The notes under the pieces were generated by a model. The model saw nothing but the letters and a program-made list of their open reading frames with translations, did no database searches and was not told the origin of the DNA. Made by a program: the position numbers and the translations under genes. A DNA stretch of 64,000 bases from Siphonodentalium dalli (lineage: Eukaryota; Mollusca; Scaphopoda; Gadilida; Siphonodentaliidae). The DNA lies in NCBI GenBank assembly GCA_032622095.1, contig CP136067.1, positions 137,025,990-137,089,989 on the forward strand, read 5' to 3'. Of the stretch, positions 46,701 to 58,275 are shown one piece after another. The number at the start of each line of letters is the position of its first letter. Positions within the stretch are counted from its first letter, which is position 1.

Positions 46701-48332
46701 TATGTGGCATAATACTTTACCTCCGCAAAAATGTATACATTTGTATTAATATGGCAACATTTGTTCTCATTATGTCGAATTAATCTCAGTCAGAATCTCT
46801 TTTGACTAAAGGCGGCCATGTTGGACGCCATCTTGGATCCTGGATTTTGCCCAAAGCGGATTTTAGCGGATTTTGGATATGTTGTAGCAGAGATTCTCCC
46901 GCGTTGAATGACACCGAGATCGCTTCTATACCAATTTCTTCTGGGTTGACCCCTTTTTTTGCGTACCACGACCACACTATTGGTGGAAATCGGCGCTAAA
47001 ATCATTTGTGGATGATTTTGTAAAAGTTTTTGTATAAAATTGGGAGTATACCAATCCGTATACAATTTAGGGCCCCCATATTTCTCAACCAAAACGGAAC
47101 TAATTTAGCGTATCTAAACCAAACGATTAAATTTCTCGTATCACGGAGAATATATATCAATCTGGTGGAAATCGGCGCTAACCATATTGTTCATCTTTTT
47201 TGTGTTCCTCTCACCCTCTATGCATCCTGACTCGAATGGCCCATGTGTGACAGTTTGCGATATCCTTAAACCACCCACTTTGACTCCTCATATCATGGAG
47301 ATGATTATTGATAAGTTTGGTACTAATCGGCGACTAAACCAGTGTTGATCAAATTTCGTGCTCACTAACAGCACCAACATGGCGTCTTTAAATCACACGA
47401 TCAGACTCCTCGTATTATGGATAAGAATGCGTATCACTTTGGTGGAAATTGTCGCTAAACTTATTGCGTATCAATCTTGGTGTCCCTCTGACTTTCCCTG
47501 ACTCGAATGACGCCACTTTTGACGGATTTAAGCCACACCATTAGACTCCTCATACCATGGGGATGCTAAGTATAAATGTGGTGGCGACTAAACCCATTCA
47601 AATTGAGTGCCTCTTCCACAAACTTTCATCCAAATGACAGCAATTTGGAGTCTTTAAATCGCACAATTAGATTCCCTTTATCATGAAAAAGAATATACAT
47701 CAATTTGGTGGAAATCGGCGCTAAAATTAGTTTTATCAATATTGGTGGCCCTCTCCCCTTCCGGGCATCCCTGACGCGAATGGCGCCATGTTTGACATAT
47801 TTAAACAGCACCATTATATTCCTCATATCATGGCAATGATTATATAACAGTTTCGTGGAAATCGGCGGCAAACATTTTGTCTGCCCCTGACAACGGCGTC
47901 ACTTTAGAAAATTCTAAGCCGCATCATTATCTTTCTCGCAAAACGTTACCCCTAGTAGACCCGTTTGGTGCCATCTTGATGATCCCTCGGCGCTAAACTT
48001 AGTTTATCAATTTTGGTGTCCCTCTCCCCTTCCATGCGTCCCTGACTCGAAAGGCGCCACTTTTGACATATTTAAACCATACCATCAGATTCCTTATATC
48101 ATGAGGATGATTATATATAAGTTTCGTGGCAATCGGCGACATTTATTTTCCTGCCCCTCCCCATTTTTTGCCCATGACAACAACCGCGTCACTTTAGAAA
48201 ATTCTAACCAGCACCATTATCTTTCTCGTGAAAAGTTACCACTAGTAGACCCCTTTAGTGCCATATAGATGGTCCCCTGCGAATTTCTATAGACCACAGA
48301 CAGACAGACAGATAGACATTCGCAAATATAGA
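43708..48332 (-). mobile_element. Second long Helitron-type element
   Basis: The minus-strand 3' end is CCCGGGCAACGCCGGG, then TAACCCTGCTAG at 43708. The 5' end TCTATATTTGCG lies near 48332, with A and T flanks. A CTGTCTG tract and a second internal 5'-like end (near 44692) are present, as in the homologous element at 4762-9503. The interior holds the same ~143-bp degenerate repeats (44700-48200). There is no Rep/helicase. Confidence 0.7.
45593..46977. mobile_element. 1.4-kb almost fully palindromic TA-flanked element
   Basis: TA and GTGTGGTCGT on the left face ACGACCACAC and TA on the right. The inverted arms run most of the length, meeting near 46280: GGAAGAAATTGGTATAGAAG, the CAGGATCCAAGATGGCGTCC block and the GTACAATGTAAGTTTGGCAT block all have inverted partners. 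It interrupts the ~143-bp array cleanly. TA target duplication suggests a Tc1/mariner-type mechanism. Confidence 0.75.
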
Positions 48333-48639
48333 TATAGATAACACCGATTTTTTCCATACGAACAATGCATATATCAATAATATGACTCAATAAAGAGATG
48401 GGTGAAAACATTATACACAAATATACAATCTGCAGTTCAAGTAAATGGTAGCATATCTTCATATTTTAATCCATCTAGAGGCTGTAGACAAGGGGGACCC
48501 ACTCTCACCCTGCATATTTCTGCTTTGCGCTGAGGTACTGGCCACTATCATAAAACAGCACACATATTCATGGTGCAGCACTCGGTAGGGCAGAGTACAC
48601 GACTAACCAATATGCTGACGACACCACACTCATTACGCG

Positions 48640-48930
48640 CGCCGCGTGTATACTAATGTACAAATTCTTGTTTCGCATGGGCGCTGCCATAGCGCATGGG
48701 TATTCTATTTATAGAATGTTAATTATTGGGACACATTAAAAGTTGTAGTGCGCCCCCGAGGCCGAGCTGTGGTGCGACCCCGAGACCGAGCCCTGTAAAG
48801 GGTGTAGTTGAGAATTTCATTTACATTATGTCAATAATGTTGATTTTTGGTTTGTGATAAGCTATGCCAATTACAAATAATAGAAATGAAAAAGATTCTA
48901 TAATTACAATAATGGGTATATAATATATTA
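48640..48930. mobile_element. Insertion within the LINE RT region
   Basis: About 290 bp separate the YADD block from the next conserved block, where the LINE family normally continues after roughly 25 codons. The insert holds a GC-rich CCCCGAGGCCGAG/CCCCGAGACCGAG pair and an AT-rich part. GCGCG words occur at both junctions, but no clear target duplication could be fixed. Confidence 0.45.
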
Positions 48931-49738
48931 TCTTGAGCGCGTTACCATTTCTGACTATGGTTTTCTTGTTCTTGATTGGAGCGATACTAGCCCCCGTGAA
49001 GTTCTTAAAGTATTGGACTTGTTTTGCTAGAATGTCTGGTTTGAAGGTTAATATTGGTAAATGTGAAATAGTTTGGTTGAGGACAAAAAAAAAGAACTGT
49101 GGATTGGCACCAATTCCAAATTGTCACATTAAGATATCAAATTCTTTCACTTTGTTAGGTATAAAATTTTGAGCTAATTCGACAGACTCTGCAACTTAAC
49201 TACATGGGGAAGATTGGTGAATTAAAGAAATAAATGGAAATATAGACTCTTAACACCATAAAATATGTTCTAATACCAAATTTTTGTCACATATTTATGG
49301 CTTTACCAAATCCAGATAAAAAGGTCATAGACGAAGTGAACACTATTTTGTTCAGATTTATTTGGAATGGGAAACGTGATAGAATAAAACGAATGCAACT
49401 GGGCGCATAATATGAAAACGGTGGTTTAAGAATGGTGCATTTATAAAGCATTTCATCGTCTCCTTAAAAATAACATGGATTCGAAGGTGCATAACGAAAA
49501 CAACTCAGTGGAGAAATTTGGCACCAAAACAAATAATAAATGACCCTCTATTTGCGACATATGGTTCAAAATATATAAAAAGATGCGAGTCGACTATTGG
49601 AATCCTTTCTGGTGCGACGTCTTTGTAGCTTGGCGTAATTTTCTGGACATAAAAAGTAAAGAGACTCGATACGACATGACGCAGACAATCTGAAACAATG
49701 ATGAATTGTTGATCGACGACTCAATGATAGACGTCGCT

Positions 49739-49928
49739 ATTGAATCCTGTTAGGGCCACTTCCTAATGGCGCTTTCGGCGCGCGACAAAAAGTGCACCGA
49801 AAGCGACAAATAGTGCGCCGTAACGGCGCATATTTTGTCGCTTACGGCGCTTTCGGCGCGTTACTATAATGGCGCACATTTTGTCGCGCCGAAAGCGCCA
49901 TTAGGAAGTGGCCCTAATAGGATTCCAT
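49739..49928. mobile_element. GCGC fold-back element, short copy, in the LINE
   Basis: The ends ATTGAATCCTGTTAGGGCC and GGCCCTAATAGGATTCCAT are inverted. Flanking 8-mers ACGTCGCT and ACGTCTCT differ at one base. The interior is made of GGCGCTTTCGG, GACAAAAAGTGCGCC-like words and their complements. The LINE frame continues on the far side. Confidence 0.8.
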
Positions 49929-50800
49929 ACGTCTCTGAGTGGAAGGACAAAGGCATAATATTCATAAATGAGATGTTCACCGAAGACAATAAGCTACATT
50001 CCATCGAAACTATTAGAACAAAGAACATCACCACAAACTTTATCACTTTACACGGCTTAAACAGACAAATCAATAGGTTATTAAAAATTTAAATAGACCG
50101 ATCAAACTATCGTCAGGGTTCAAAATCCAATAATTCCTGACAATATAGTATCACTACTCCAGAATGAGCGAGGTAGCAGACATTTTTACGATGAATTCAT
50201 AAAAGCGACTAAAATAGGGCAATCATCGTCGCAAATGAAATGGGAAAATGAATTAGGGTGTTCCCTTCACTGGAAAGAGATATTTCATCACCCTTCAAAC
50301 TATTAGTCGATACAAAACTACACTGGTTTCAATACCGAATACTGACTAGAATTATAGGCACGAATAGACTTTTGAATATAATGCGACTTCGGTCAGACGG
50401 ACTATGTCTCAGATGTAAATTCGCAAATTAATCAAATTCGCATATTTTCTTTGACTGTCCATCTGTAAGAATGTTTGTAAATACCACTCAGGCCTGGCTA
50501 GATCGCTATCAACTGGGCATCTTGTTTTCTCGGAAAATCATTCTTTTTGGGATTGGTGCTCACAATAAAAACAACAAACTAAACTTTCTTATATTATCAA
50601 TTCTGAAATATTATCTGTATAAAACAAAATTTAACCCCTCGTTTAATCACTCATTCTGAAATCACTCATTCGTGAATTTGAATTACGATGTAAGTCGTAT
50701 CGATATATTGCACTGAACTCCGACGATCTGAACCATTTCCAACTCGAGTGGGGGGGGCGTAATGAAAGCCATACCGCAAACAACGGGGCACACACATAAC

Positions 50801-51551
50801 AAACTCAACATGGAACATAGTTATCCTGAATAGTAAATAGTCTGGGTTTACAACCTGAGATTCGACAAACCAGTCCAAAGTTCATGAACAAATATACATT
50901 TAAGACAGAACATAACATGCATAAAAATATATATAAATACATGTACGCATACAATGTTATTAATATACCAATGTGTGTGCAAGGTGTGTGTGTGTGTAAG
51001 TTGTGTACGAATCTCGACCGCCACCATTCCCGTCTATATATCTATTCAATCGTTGTTGTCAGATATTGTTCTGTATATAAATGAATAATATAATAACAAA
51101 AATAAAAAGTAAACAAAACAAAACAATTTATATATCAACGAAAACGTATTTAAATAATATATAGCATGACTGAACGCAATTGAGCCGCATTAATCCATAA
51201 CTCTAATTCGAATGTTTCCTTACTAGTCAGTTATATTCGGTGAATGCCCAATTTTGAAGGGTTTTTCCTTAAAGTGTGGCTATGCATGGGTAGCACATGG
51301 GGTGTTCCAATGTGCCAACAAATTGGATAGAGGTCTTACTAGCATACGATATTGGAAAGCTAGACACTGATCAAGTTAATCGGTTTTAAAACTCATTTAT
51401 GCCCCAAACGAAATTAAACTGCATGTGTCCACTGGTATAAGTTACACCTTCCACGTCCCAGGTTTTCATAATGAACCTTGATGTAACCCGAAAATCGCAA
51501 AAAATACTTTTGAAGAAAAAAAAAATATTTAGTAATGTGACAGATGTTTAG
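50801..51551. other. LINE 3' flank and AT-rich DNA
   Basis: After the last LINE-like residues, A-rich sequence around 51090-51125 could be the remains of a 3' UTR and tail. No gene is seen. Confidence 0.4.
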
Positions 51552-51555
51552 TTAA

Positions 51556-52505
51556 GGGTCAGATGTACGTTTGGCCAAAATTTCCTGGTATTTCTAAATG
51601 GATTTTCTCAAAATGTGTCCGGAATTTATTTGTGAAATTTGGTACAAGCGATTATTGTGATACAATATTTAAGAACCATCGAACAATTGGTTATTATAAT
51701 GTCATTTACTTCACTTTCATGGCATGGAAAACATTTAAAATTTCACCGTTTTCAGGTACCAAGAACTTCCGCAAATTATATTTGTTTCAAAATTGCAGAT
51801 CATATGTCCATGATATCATATCTGAAGATCATGAGAGGAGTCTTAATTTTTCTTTATTCATGAAATTTTATGATTATTTTCACTTAGAAATATAACTACC
51901 CACAAATAATTTTCTATATTTGAGAATTTTCATGTCATTCGTGTTGTTCAATGAAAAATTGGGCTGAGATGAGTTCTGGGTCATGGCTTCATAACCATGT
52001 TAAATCAGACCACCATATGTCTTAACACTGTGGCCTAATTTCAGTTGATTGCCCCCTGCTTGAGGGGACCACACTGCCTATCAACAGTTGTTTTCATTGG
52101 GCTGGAATATTTCTGACTGCTTTATTCTTCATTTTAGTATATGGGGGTATGACACTATATTATGCAATTACAAATCTAACTCCACGTTGTGATACAAATG
52201 AAGCCTCCTCTCATAGAGCCAAGACAATAAGCTGTTTGATGATTGGAGTTTTGTGTGAAATTATTAATTATTCTAGCAGTTCTTGGTACCTAAAGGGACA
52301 ACAAAGAAAATAATATTTTCAACCTCTCAAATGTATTAAAATCCATTGTTTTTGTTGTCTCTTAATAACTGCTCAGATTCTACATACAACTAAGATGATT
52401 ATTATGTGAAATTCACGATTTTTTGCCGGATAGATCTAGAGAAATACTTTGTTGAAAATATCTTGCTATATTTGGCTGTATTTATGGAAAGCGTGCATCT
52501 CCATC
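51556..52505. mobile_element. Short relative of the TTAA-flanked element
   Basis: TTAA at 51552 and 52506 borders GGGTCAGATGTACGTTTGG and, inverted, GATGGAGATGCACGC. The arms share GGTACCAAGAAC/GTTCTTGGTACC and CATGAGAGGAG/CTCCTCTCAT with 12505-16878. It is non-coding. Confidence 0.7.
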
Positions 52506-52554
52506 TTAAAGACATTCACGACATGAATTATGTTGTTTTGTCAATGTGGTTAAT

Positions 52555-53107
52555 ATGGAATCCTATTAGGGCCACTTCCTAATGGCGCTTTCGCCGCGCG
52601 CCGAAAGCGACAAAAAGTGCGCCATTAGTAACGCGCCGAAAGCGCCGAAAGCGACATAACAAAAAGTGCGCCGAAAGCGACAAAAAGTGCGCCATTACGG
52701 CGCACTTTTTGTCCCTTTCGTCGCTTTCGGCGCGCGCCGAAACATACCCTAATGGCGCACTTTTTGTCGCTTCCGGCGCGCGCCATTAGGGAGTGGACCT
52801 AATAGTATGCCTAATGGCGCTTTCGGCGCGCGCCGAAAGCGACAAAAAGTGCGCCATTAGTAACGCGCCGAAAGCGACAAAATGTGCTCCGTTACGGCGC
52901 ACATTTTGTCGCTTTCGGCGCGCCGAAACATGCGCTAATATCACACAAAGCGACTAAAGCCGAAAGCGACAAAAAGTGCGCCGAAAGCGACAAATAGTGC
53001 GCCGTAACGACGCATATTTTGTCGCTTTCGGCGCGTTACTAATGGCGCACTTTTTGTCGCTTTCGGCGCGCGCCGAAAGCGCCATTAGGAAGTGGCCCTA
53101 ATAGGAT
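52555..53107. mobile_element. GCGC fold-back element, long modular copy
   Basis: The ends are ATGGAATCCTATTAGGG and the matching complement (GGAT at 53107). Flanking 8-mers TGGTTAAT and TGGTTAAC differ at one base. The interior is an assembly of about six alternating sense and antisense modules built from CGCCGAAAGCGAC, AAAAAGTGCGCC and ATTAGTAACG, giving nested palindromes. Confidence 0.85.
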
Positions 53108-53707
53108 TGGTTAACGACAAATTTGATAATAGAGACCTTTCGCATCCTCACGTTTACGATTACGAATACGGATAGCTATTCGTAGTCGTAAGTCTATCCG
53201 TATGGCCAAAAAGTCCTTTCGCAAAACGACTACGCGTAAGAGTTTTGACGAACACGTACCATCATTATTTAGAACCACTTTTTCAACTCAAGGCGTGTGT
53301 TTGGTATACAGTTCCTTAATACTTCACTTATCGTCTCATTTGCAACAATGCGATAATCATGACCTGTTTATATTGTCAATAATTCGACAAGTCACAACGT
53401 ACGACCCGGGATTCTCGTGATATATTATGGCAATATATACAGGTATAAATGCCAGGTCATATGTGGTGGAAATTCAGTTCGTTGTTATCATGGATGACCT
53501 GATAGACGTTATGCTGATGGGGGAAGAGGGGTTCATAAATTTGGACCTCACATCAACAACGACGCCAACACTTCAAGACCCTTTCAGTCCGCAATTTCAT
53601 TTCAATGCGATTTCGGCAGGAAGACAGTCTTGCCAGATTATGCCATACCCCACAATTTACGACAGAATTATCCATAATTGTCATCATTATTATGTAATAT
53701 GTATGTG

Positions 53708-54468
53708 CAGGGACGTGGCTAGACCAGGACCCACCGGGCCGACCATGGTTGTTCGGCCCGGTGTGAGAAAATTTTGAAACTAAACAAGTAAAATCGCAAA
53801 ATCCTAGCATCTAGACTGACCTCAAGCTTTCCTAGTGTTGGAAATTTCAAACCTCATACTCTCCCTTAATTTGGAAATTTTCAGTCGACGATTTTAACCA
53901 AATGTAGTAAAATATTGTTTTCTTAAACTCATTAGCAGTTTTTTATTGGCCACGGGGAGGGACCAGGACACACCGGGCCGACCATGGTTCGGCCAGGTGT
54001 GCGAAATTTTGTTTGAAACCTGAACAAGAAAATCGCAAAATCCTGGCATCTAGACTAGCCTCAAGCATTCATTTCCAACTGATGATAATTCCAGTGACAA
54101 TTTTGACCAAATGTAGGAGGACAATATCATTTTCTTAAATTAACTAGAAGTTTTTGACTGGCCACGGGGAGGGACCAGGGCACAAGCTTTCCAAGTGTTG
54201 GAAATTTCCAACCTGACACCCCTAACGTTGGAAAATTTCTAACTGATGGCCATTTCAGTCCAAAATTTGTATCAAAAGAAGGAAAATATGCAAATATTGG
54301 TGCAAAAACAATAAATTCCCCACAATAAATTGTTTGAATATCAAACTACAAGAACATTTTCAACCTATTGTTGGTGTGAAATTTCCAACTAATGTTGTGT
54401 CAAGTATATGAAATTTCCAACTGTTGAAAATTTTGACCACCCCCCCCCCCCCTGTCACCACGTCTCTG
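53708..54468 (+). mobile_element. hAT-like non-autonomous element, perfect 8-bp target duplication
   Basis: TGTATGTG flanks both ends (53700-53707, 54469-54476). The termini CAGGGACGTGG and CCACGTCTCTG are inverted. The interior has two to three diverged direct repeats of about 230 bp (the GGGACCAGGAC, CACCGGGCCGACCATGG and CTCAAGC words). It ends with a C tract, as do related copies at 2636 and 25964. Confidence 0.85.
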
Positions 54469-54885
54469 TGTATGTGTATTGGAAATAAAATATCCTATCC
54501 TATCCTATCTAGGCCTATCACCTCTTTGGGTTTAGGAAATCCGACATAAGGTTGCTGTGCTCTTCTGATTTGGTCCTATCAAATCGAAACAAAGTCGACA
54601 CGGTGATGTCGGTGGGTGTGCCAAATATTCTTTTAGTACCACCAAATCCATGTCAGTCGTGTATTTTTGGCGACTGGTTTCATAGTGCACTTCTATATGG
54701 GCATTTTTCAAAAAATGTGGCCGATTTGGGTATTCAAGAATCAAAAAATTATTTCAACGAGAGAACACATTTTAGCCGCTTTTCGTGGTTGAGGGTATCC
54801 AGTAGATCAGAGGATAGTAAAATGCAACCTTAATCACCCCTATATCCTGTCCGAATCAGGTCCAATGACGATGCACACACACCTA

Positions 54886-57800
54886 GTGTCCCTACTGTTA
54901 CCATTATGTTTTTCAATGTAAATATGATTTTGAGTGATATAGAGGTGGAAAATAACATATGCGCAACATGTACATTGTGTGGTAATCAGAATTTGCAAAA
55001 ATAAACACCAAAATATGATGAGAATAACAAGTTATGATAATTTATATGTGATATGCATAAATTTCCGATATCCAGGTATCGAGTTTTCTCGACCTGGAAT
55101 GATGTGCATTTCTGTTTGATTATGGCCATATATTTTCCGAAGATTAAGGTAAATACTCCACAGTTCTATCGGGATGAGGGAATCCAATTCAAATTAACTT
55201 CGATACGACAGAAAAACTCGACGGTAACAGATGGGACAAGTCAGTAACAGGAGAGACACTTGACGTAACAGAAGGGACAGTTTTATTATGAACATACTTG
55301 TTGAAACATTATTTCCAACAATAAAACAAAATGTAACTTTCCATAAGTGAACGAGACCCAACTGGACCAAATATGTACCAGACCTGGAAACAAAATGTAT
55401 TAAACGATAGTCTGATGCATATTAGCCTATCATTTGGTAACAGGAAGGACAGGTAGTAACAGGAAGGACACACACATACAAAATATGACCAACAACACAA
55501 TATAGTATGCGAACCGGCATAGGATAACTAAAAGCTAACGTTATGATCGTCAAATATAGGTGCAATTGATGAAATTTATGACATACACGCCGCAATTGGT
55601 ATCCGGTAACAGGGATGACATTAGCATATTATAACTATAGCATATTGGCAATTCATATTTGTTGTCAGACTATAACCGTGGATTTATTTTTCGTATGATG
55701 TATTATTGCAGAACTGTGTGACAATTTTAACTATAAACAGAGATCACATACTGGTACTGGCATATTGATACAATACAGAGTGACAATAAGCAAGACACAC
55801 ATGAACATTGTGTTTAAATATAGTATTGAAATGATAATACAATAATACATTTCGCACGATGTTCATTGACTAATTGCGCAAAATTTTATAAAATTACCTT
55901 TGCCCGACGCATACATGCGTACATCTGTCGTATCGTGAATAAAATACGGTTTGTTTGAAATTCCACTGTAATCAGGGGGAGGGGTCAGAAAAAAATTCCG
56001 GACGCTAGGCGCTTTTTTATTTTTCTGCCCTGTTGGTACTCACCACCCCCTAATTTTTTTCCCATTCTGTGACTGGGATCCACCCCTCCAAACTGCTTCA
56101 AATGACTATTTACTCAGTTCTCATGATCTTATCTGATCAATGTTCCATATAATGATTATAGAAGCATTCCTTCTTTTATTTACCAACAAGACTGTAATGT
56201 TTCAAAACAAGTCTCCAATAAATGTGGTCTGTATAGTATGCTGATGGATTGACATTTAAAGTCCAAGATAGATGTTTGTTTGAAACAAATTTTGGGGAAA
56301 ACATGGAGGCTCCCATCTAGAGGTGACTTCGAAGATCCATATGAAGTTTGATGACGATTGGATGAGAAATGTAACCTGCAAAGTGCGCTAAAGGATTTGG
56401 TCATACAAGGAGTAAAATCCAAGATGGCTGCCAGCGGCCATATTTTTCATAAAAAGTCATTCAAATTTGGCAACTTCCATCTAGAGGTGACCCTAGATCT
56501 ATATACCGAATATCGTTGAAATCAGTCAAAGTTTGTTCTAACACCTTTGTGTTATTATATTATGGTTTTTAGAATATTCTATTTTTATTTGAAGAGTTCA
56601 GTGAAGAGTTTACATTTTTTTAAGAATCTATTTTTGTGTTGTTTTCATATATATCAGGCTGAATAAATCATTTTTATTAGAACTATTTAAATCTGAGCCT
56701 TTCCGTGTCAATGTGCATTGATAGATCCTTGATGAAAACATTTAGCAAGCTGACCTTTTTATTGCCACTTGGTGTCATCCCTCATATTAACTGATGGTGA
56801 TCCTCAAACCCCCCTATCAAGAGTTAATTACATACCTATTACATACATGTAATAGAAGCATTCTTAAATCCTTTTGTCCCATCATTTTGAAGACAATTAA
56901 CTCGAGGAAAAAGATTACAGGGCCAGGAAAAAAATGTGTCAGTCGGGCTGCTGAAAGATTAACCCACCCACCCGCCTAGTGTTCGAAACAAAATTGCAGA
57001 CCCCCCCCCCCCCCACTGTTGTAACTGGGTTTAAAATAGATTTTGATTTGGTTACTAGACAGGTTTAGATTGAACAACTTCTGACTTCTGCAGCATGGTC
57101 ATGTACAATGGTAGTGCACCATTTACTACTAGTATGTTGATAGCTAATATCCAGTTAACACCGTTTGCTCATTGCTATTTGTTTACACACGAGTTGCGGT
57201 CTCGTTAAATACTGATTATAGTAAACTCTGTATATTTCGTGTATGTCGTAGATGAATAATGGAATCGCTGCGGAATGATGGAGATACTTTGTTTGGAATT
57301 ATAATATAGTACCTCACAATTAAATGACTTTGCACATACATGTACCTTGTGCATGACCGCCGTAATTCAATTTCGTGAGTTTTTGAAATCAAGCATATCA
57401 GCAGGTCTACCAGCATCGTAGCATATTAGCAGGACCACTTGATCAGGTGTGTGTCTATATCTGACAGTTTACACCGGCTTGTGTTGGGAATTGGCCCTAA
57501 GTGAATTTATGTGAAAACTGTATACTTTCATTTACTGGATCTCAATCAAGTATAATAGAAAACATTCTATATCAAAATGAGTGTGCGGAAGACATAAATG
57601 GAAGGCGTTCTGCAAGGAAATACAAATATATGTCAATTCACTGCCAAAAATAACAACTGTGTAATCTATTTTCACTGCTGTTACTGCAATGTCCCTCCTG
57701 TTACCACATCCAGCATTATCTGACGGAGACAGGAATGATGAGTAAAATCTGTGAAAATATTGATGTTAAAAGACAGGAACCAGAGCATGGTGATGTAAAA

Positions 57801-58275
57801 ATCATTACGACATGCAAACTAATACTTACTCATGCCATTTTTTAAAAATTTGTCCATGCTGTTACCAAAGTGTTCCCTACTGTTACAATTTAAAAGGTAA
57901 CAGTAGGGACAGTAACAGTAGGGATGTTTCGGGTTTATAAAGGGGATTCCCATCGGTCGTCCACTGTTATGTAACAAAATGTATGTGTTGCCTCACAGGG
58001 ATCACATTGGACAAAACTAAGAAGAGAAACATTTGTGTAATAATAAACTCACAGACCTGTATCTATCGGTAACAGTAGTGACACATTCCCAATGTACTCA
58101 CCTGTCTGGTGAATGATACTGTCAATTACGGGCAAATTAATTGCACCGACCAGCGGATAACAGTTGTTTAGCCATGTGTATTGATGAGTAGTACTGGAAA
58201 CCAATTTGCACTTCCTAATTCGCCAATGCCAGGACTGTTGTATTATGTGTTTCTCTCTTGGTAACAGTAGGGACC
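54886..58275. repeat. Scattered 16-bp motif GGTAACAGTAGGGACA, about 14 copies
   Basis: Copies, some diverged, lie near 54886(-), 55223, 55243, 55264, 55436, 55454, 55605, 57690(-), 57851(-), 57871(-), 57896, 57911, 58068 and 58260. The sequence between copies is not repeated. The meaning is unknown. Confidence 0.7.
55621..57660. other. Non-coding interior without the motif
   Basis: A short direct repeat, TTCCATCTAGAGGTGACC-like, lies at 56310 and 56477. A C tract lies at 56999-57014. No gene is recognised. Confidence 0.4.

Larger units (their letters stand above)
48345..50800 (+). pseudogene. L1/Tx1-type LINE reverse transcriptase, decayed
   Basis: Recognisable pieces in order: KTLYTNIQ and VNGSISSYFNPS; RGCRQG then DPLSPCIFLLCAEVLA (48475-48540, one-base frameshift); QYADDTTLIT at about 48610, with the catalytic YADD intact; after a 290-bp insertion FARMSGLKVNIGKCEIVW (49030-49085); LFRFIWNGKR; PYVSEWKDKGIIF (49923); CLRCKF and HIFFDC (50405-50460); and SYRYIALN near 50700. 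The endonuclease and first RT blocks are missing: the copy starts directly at the Helitron's 5' end. Stops and frameshifts make it dead. A fold-back element interrupts it at 49739-49928. Confidence 0.8.
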
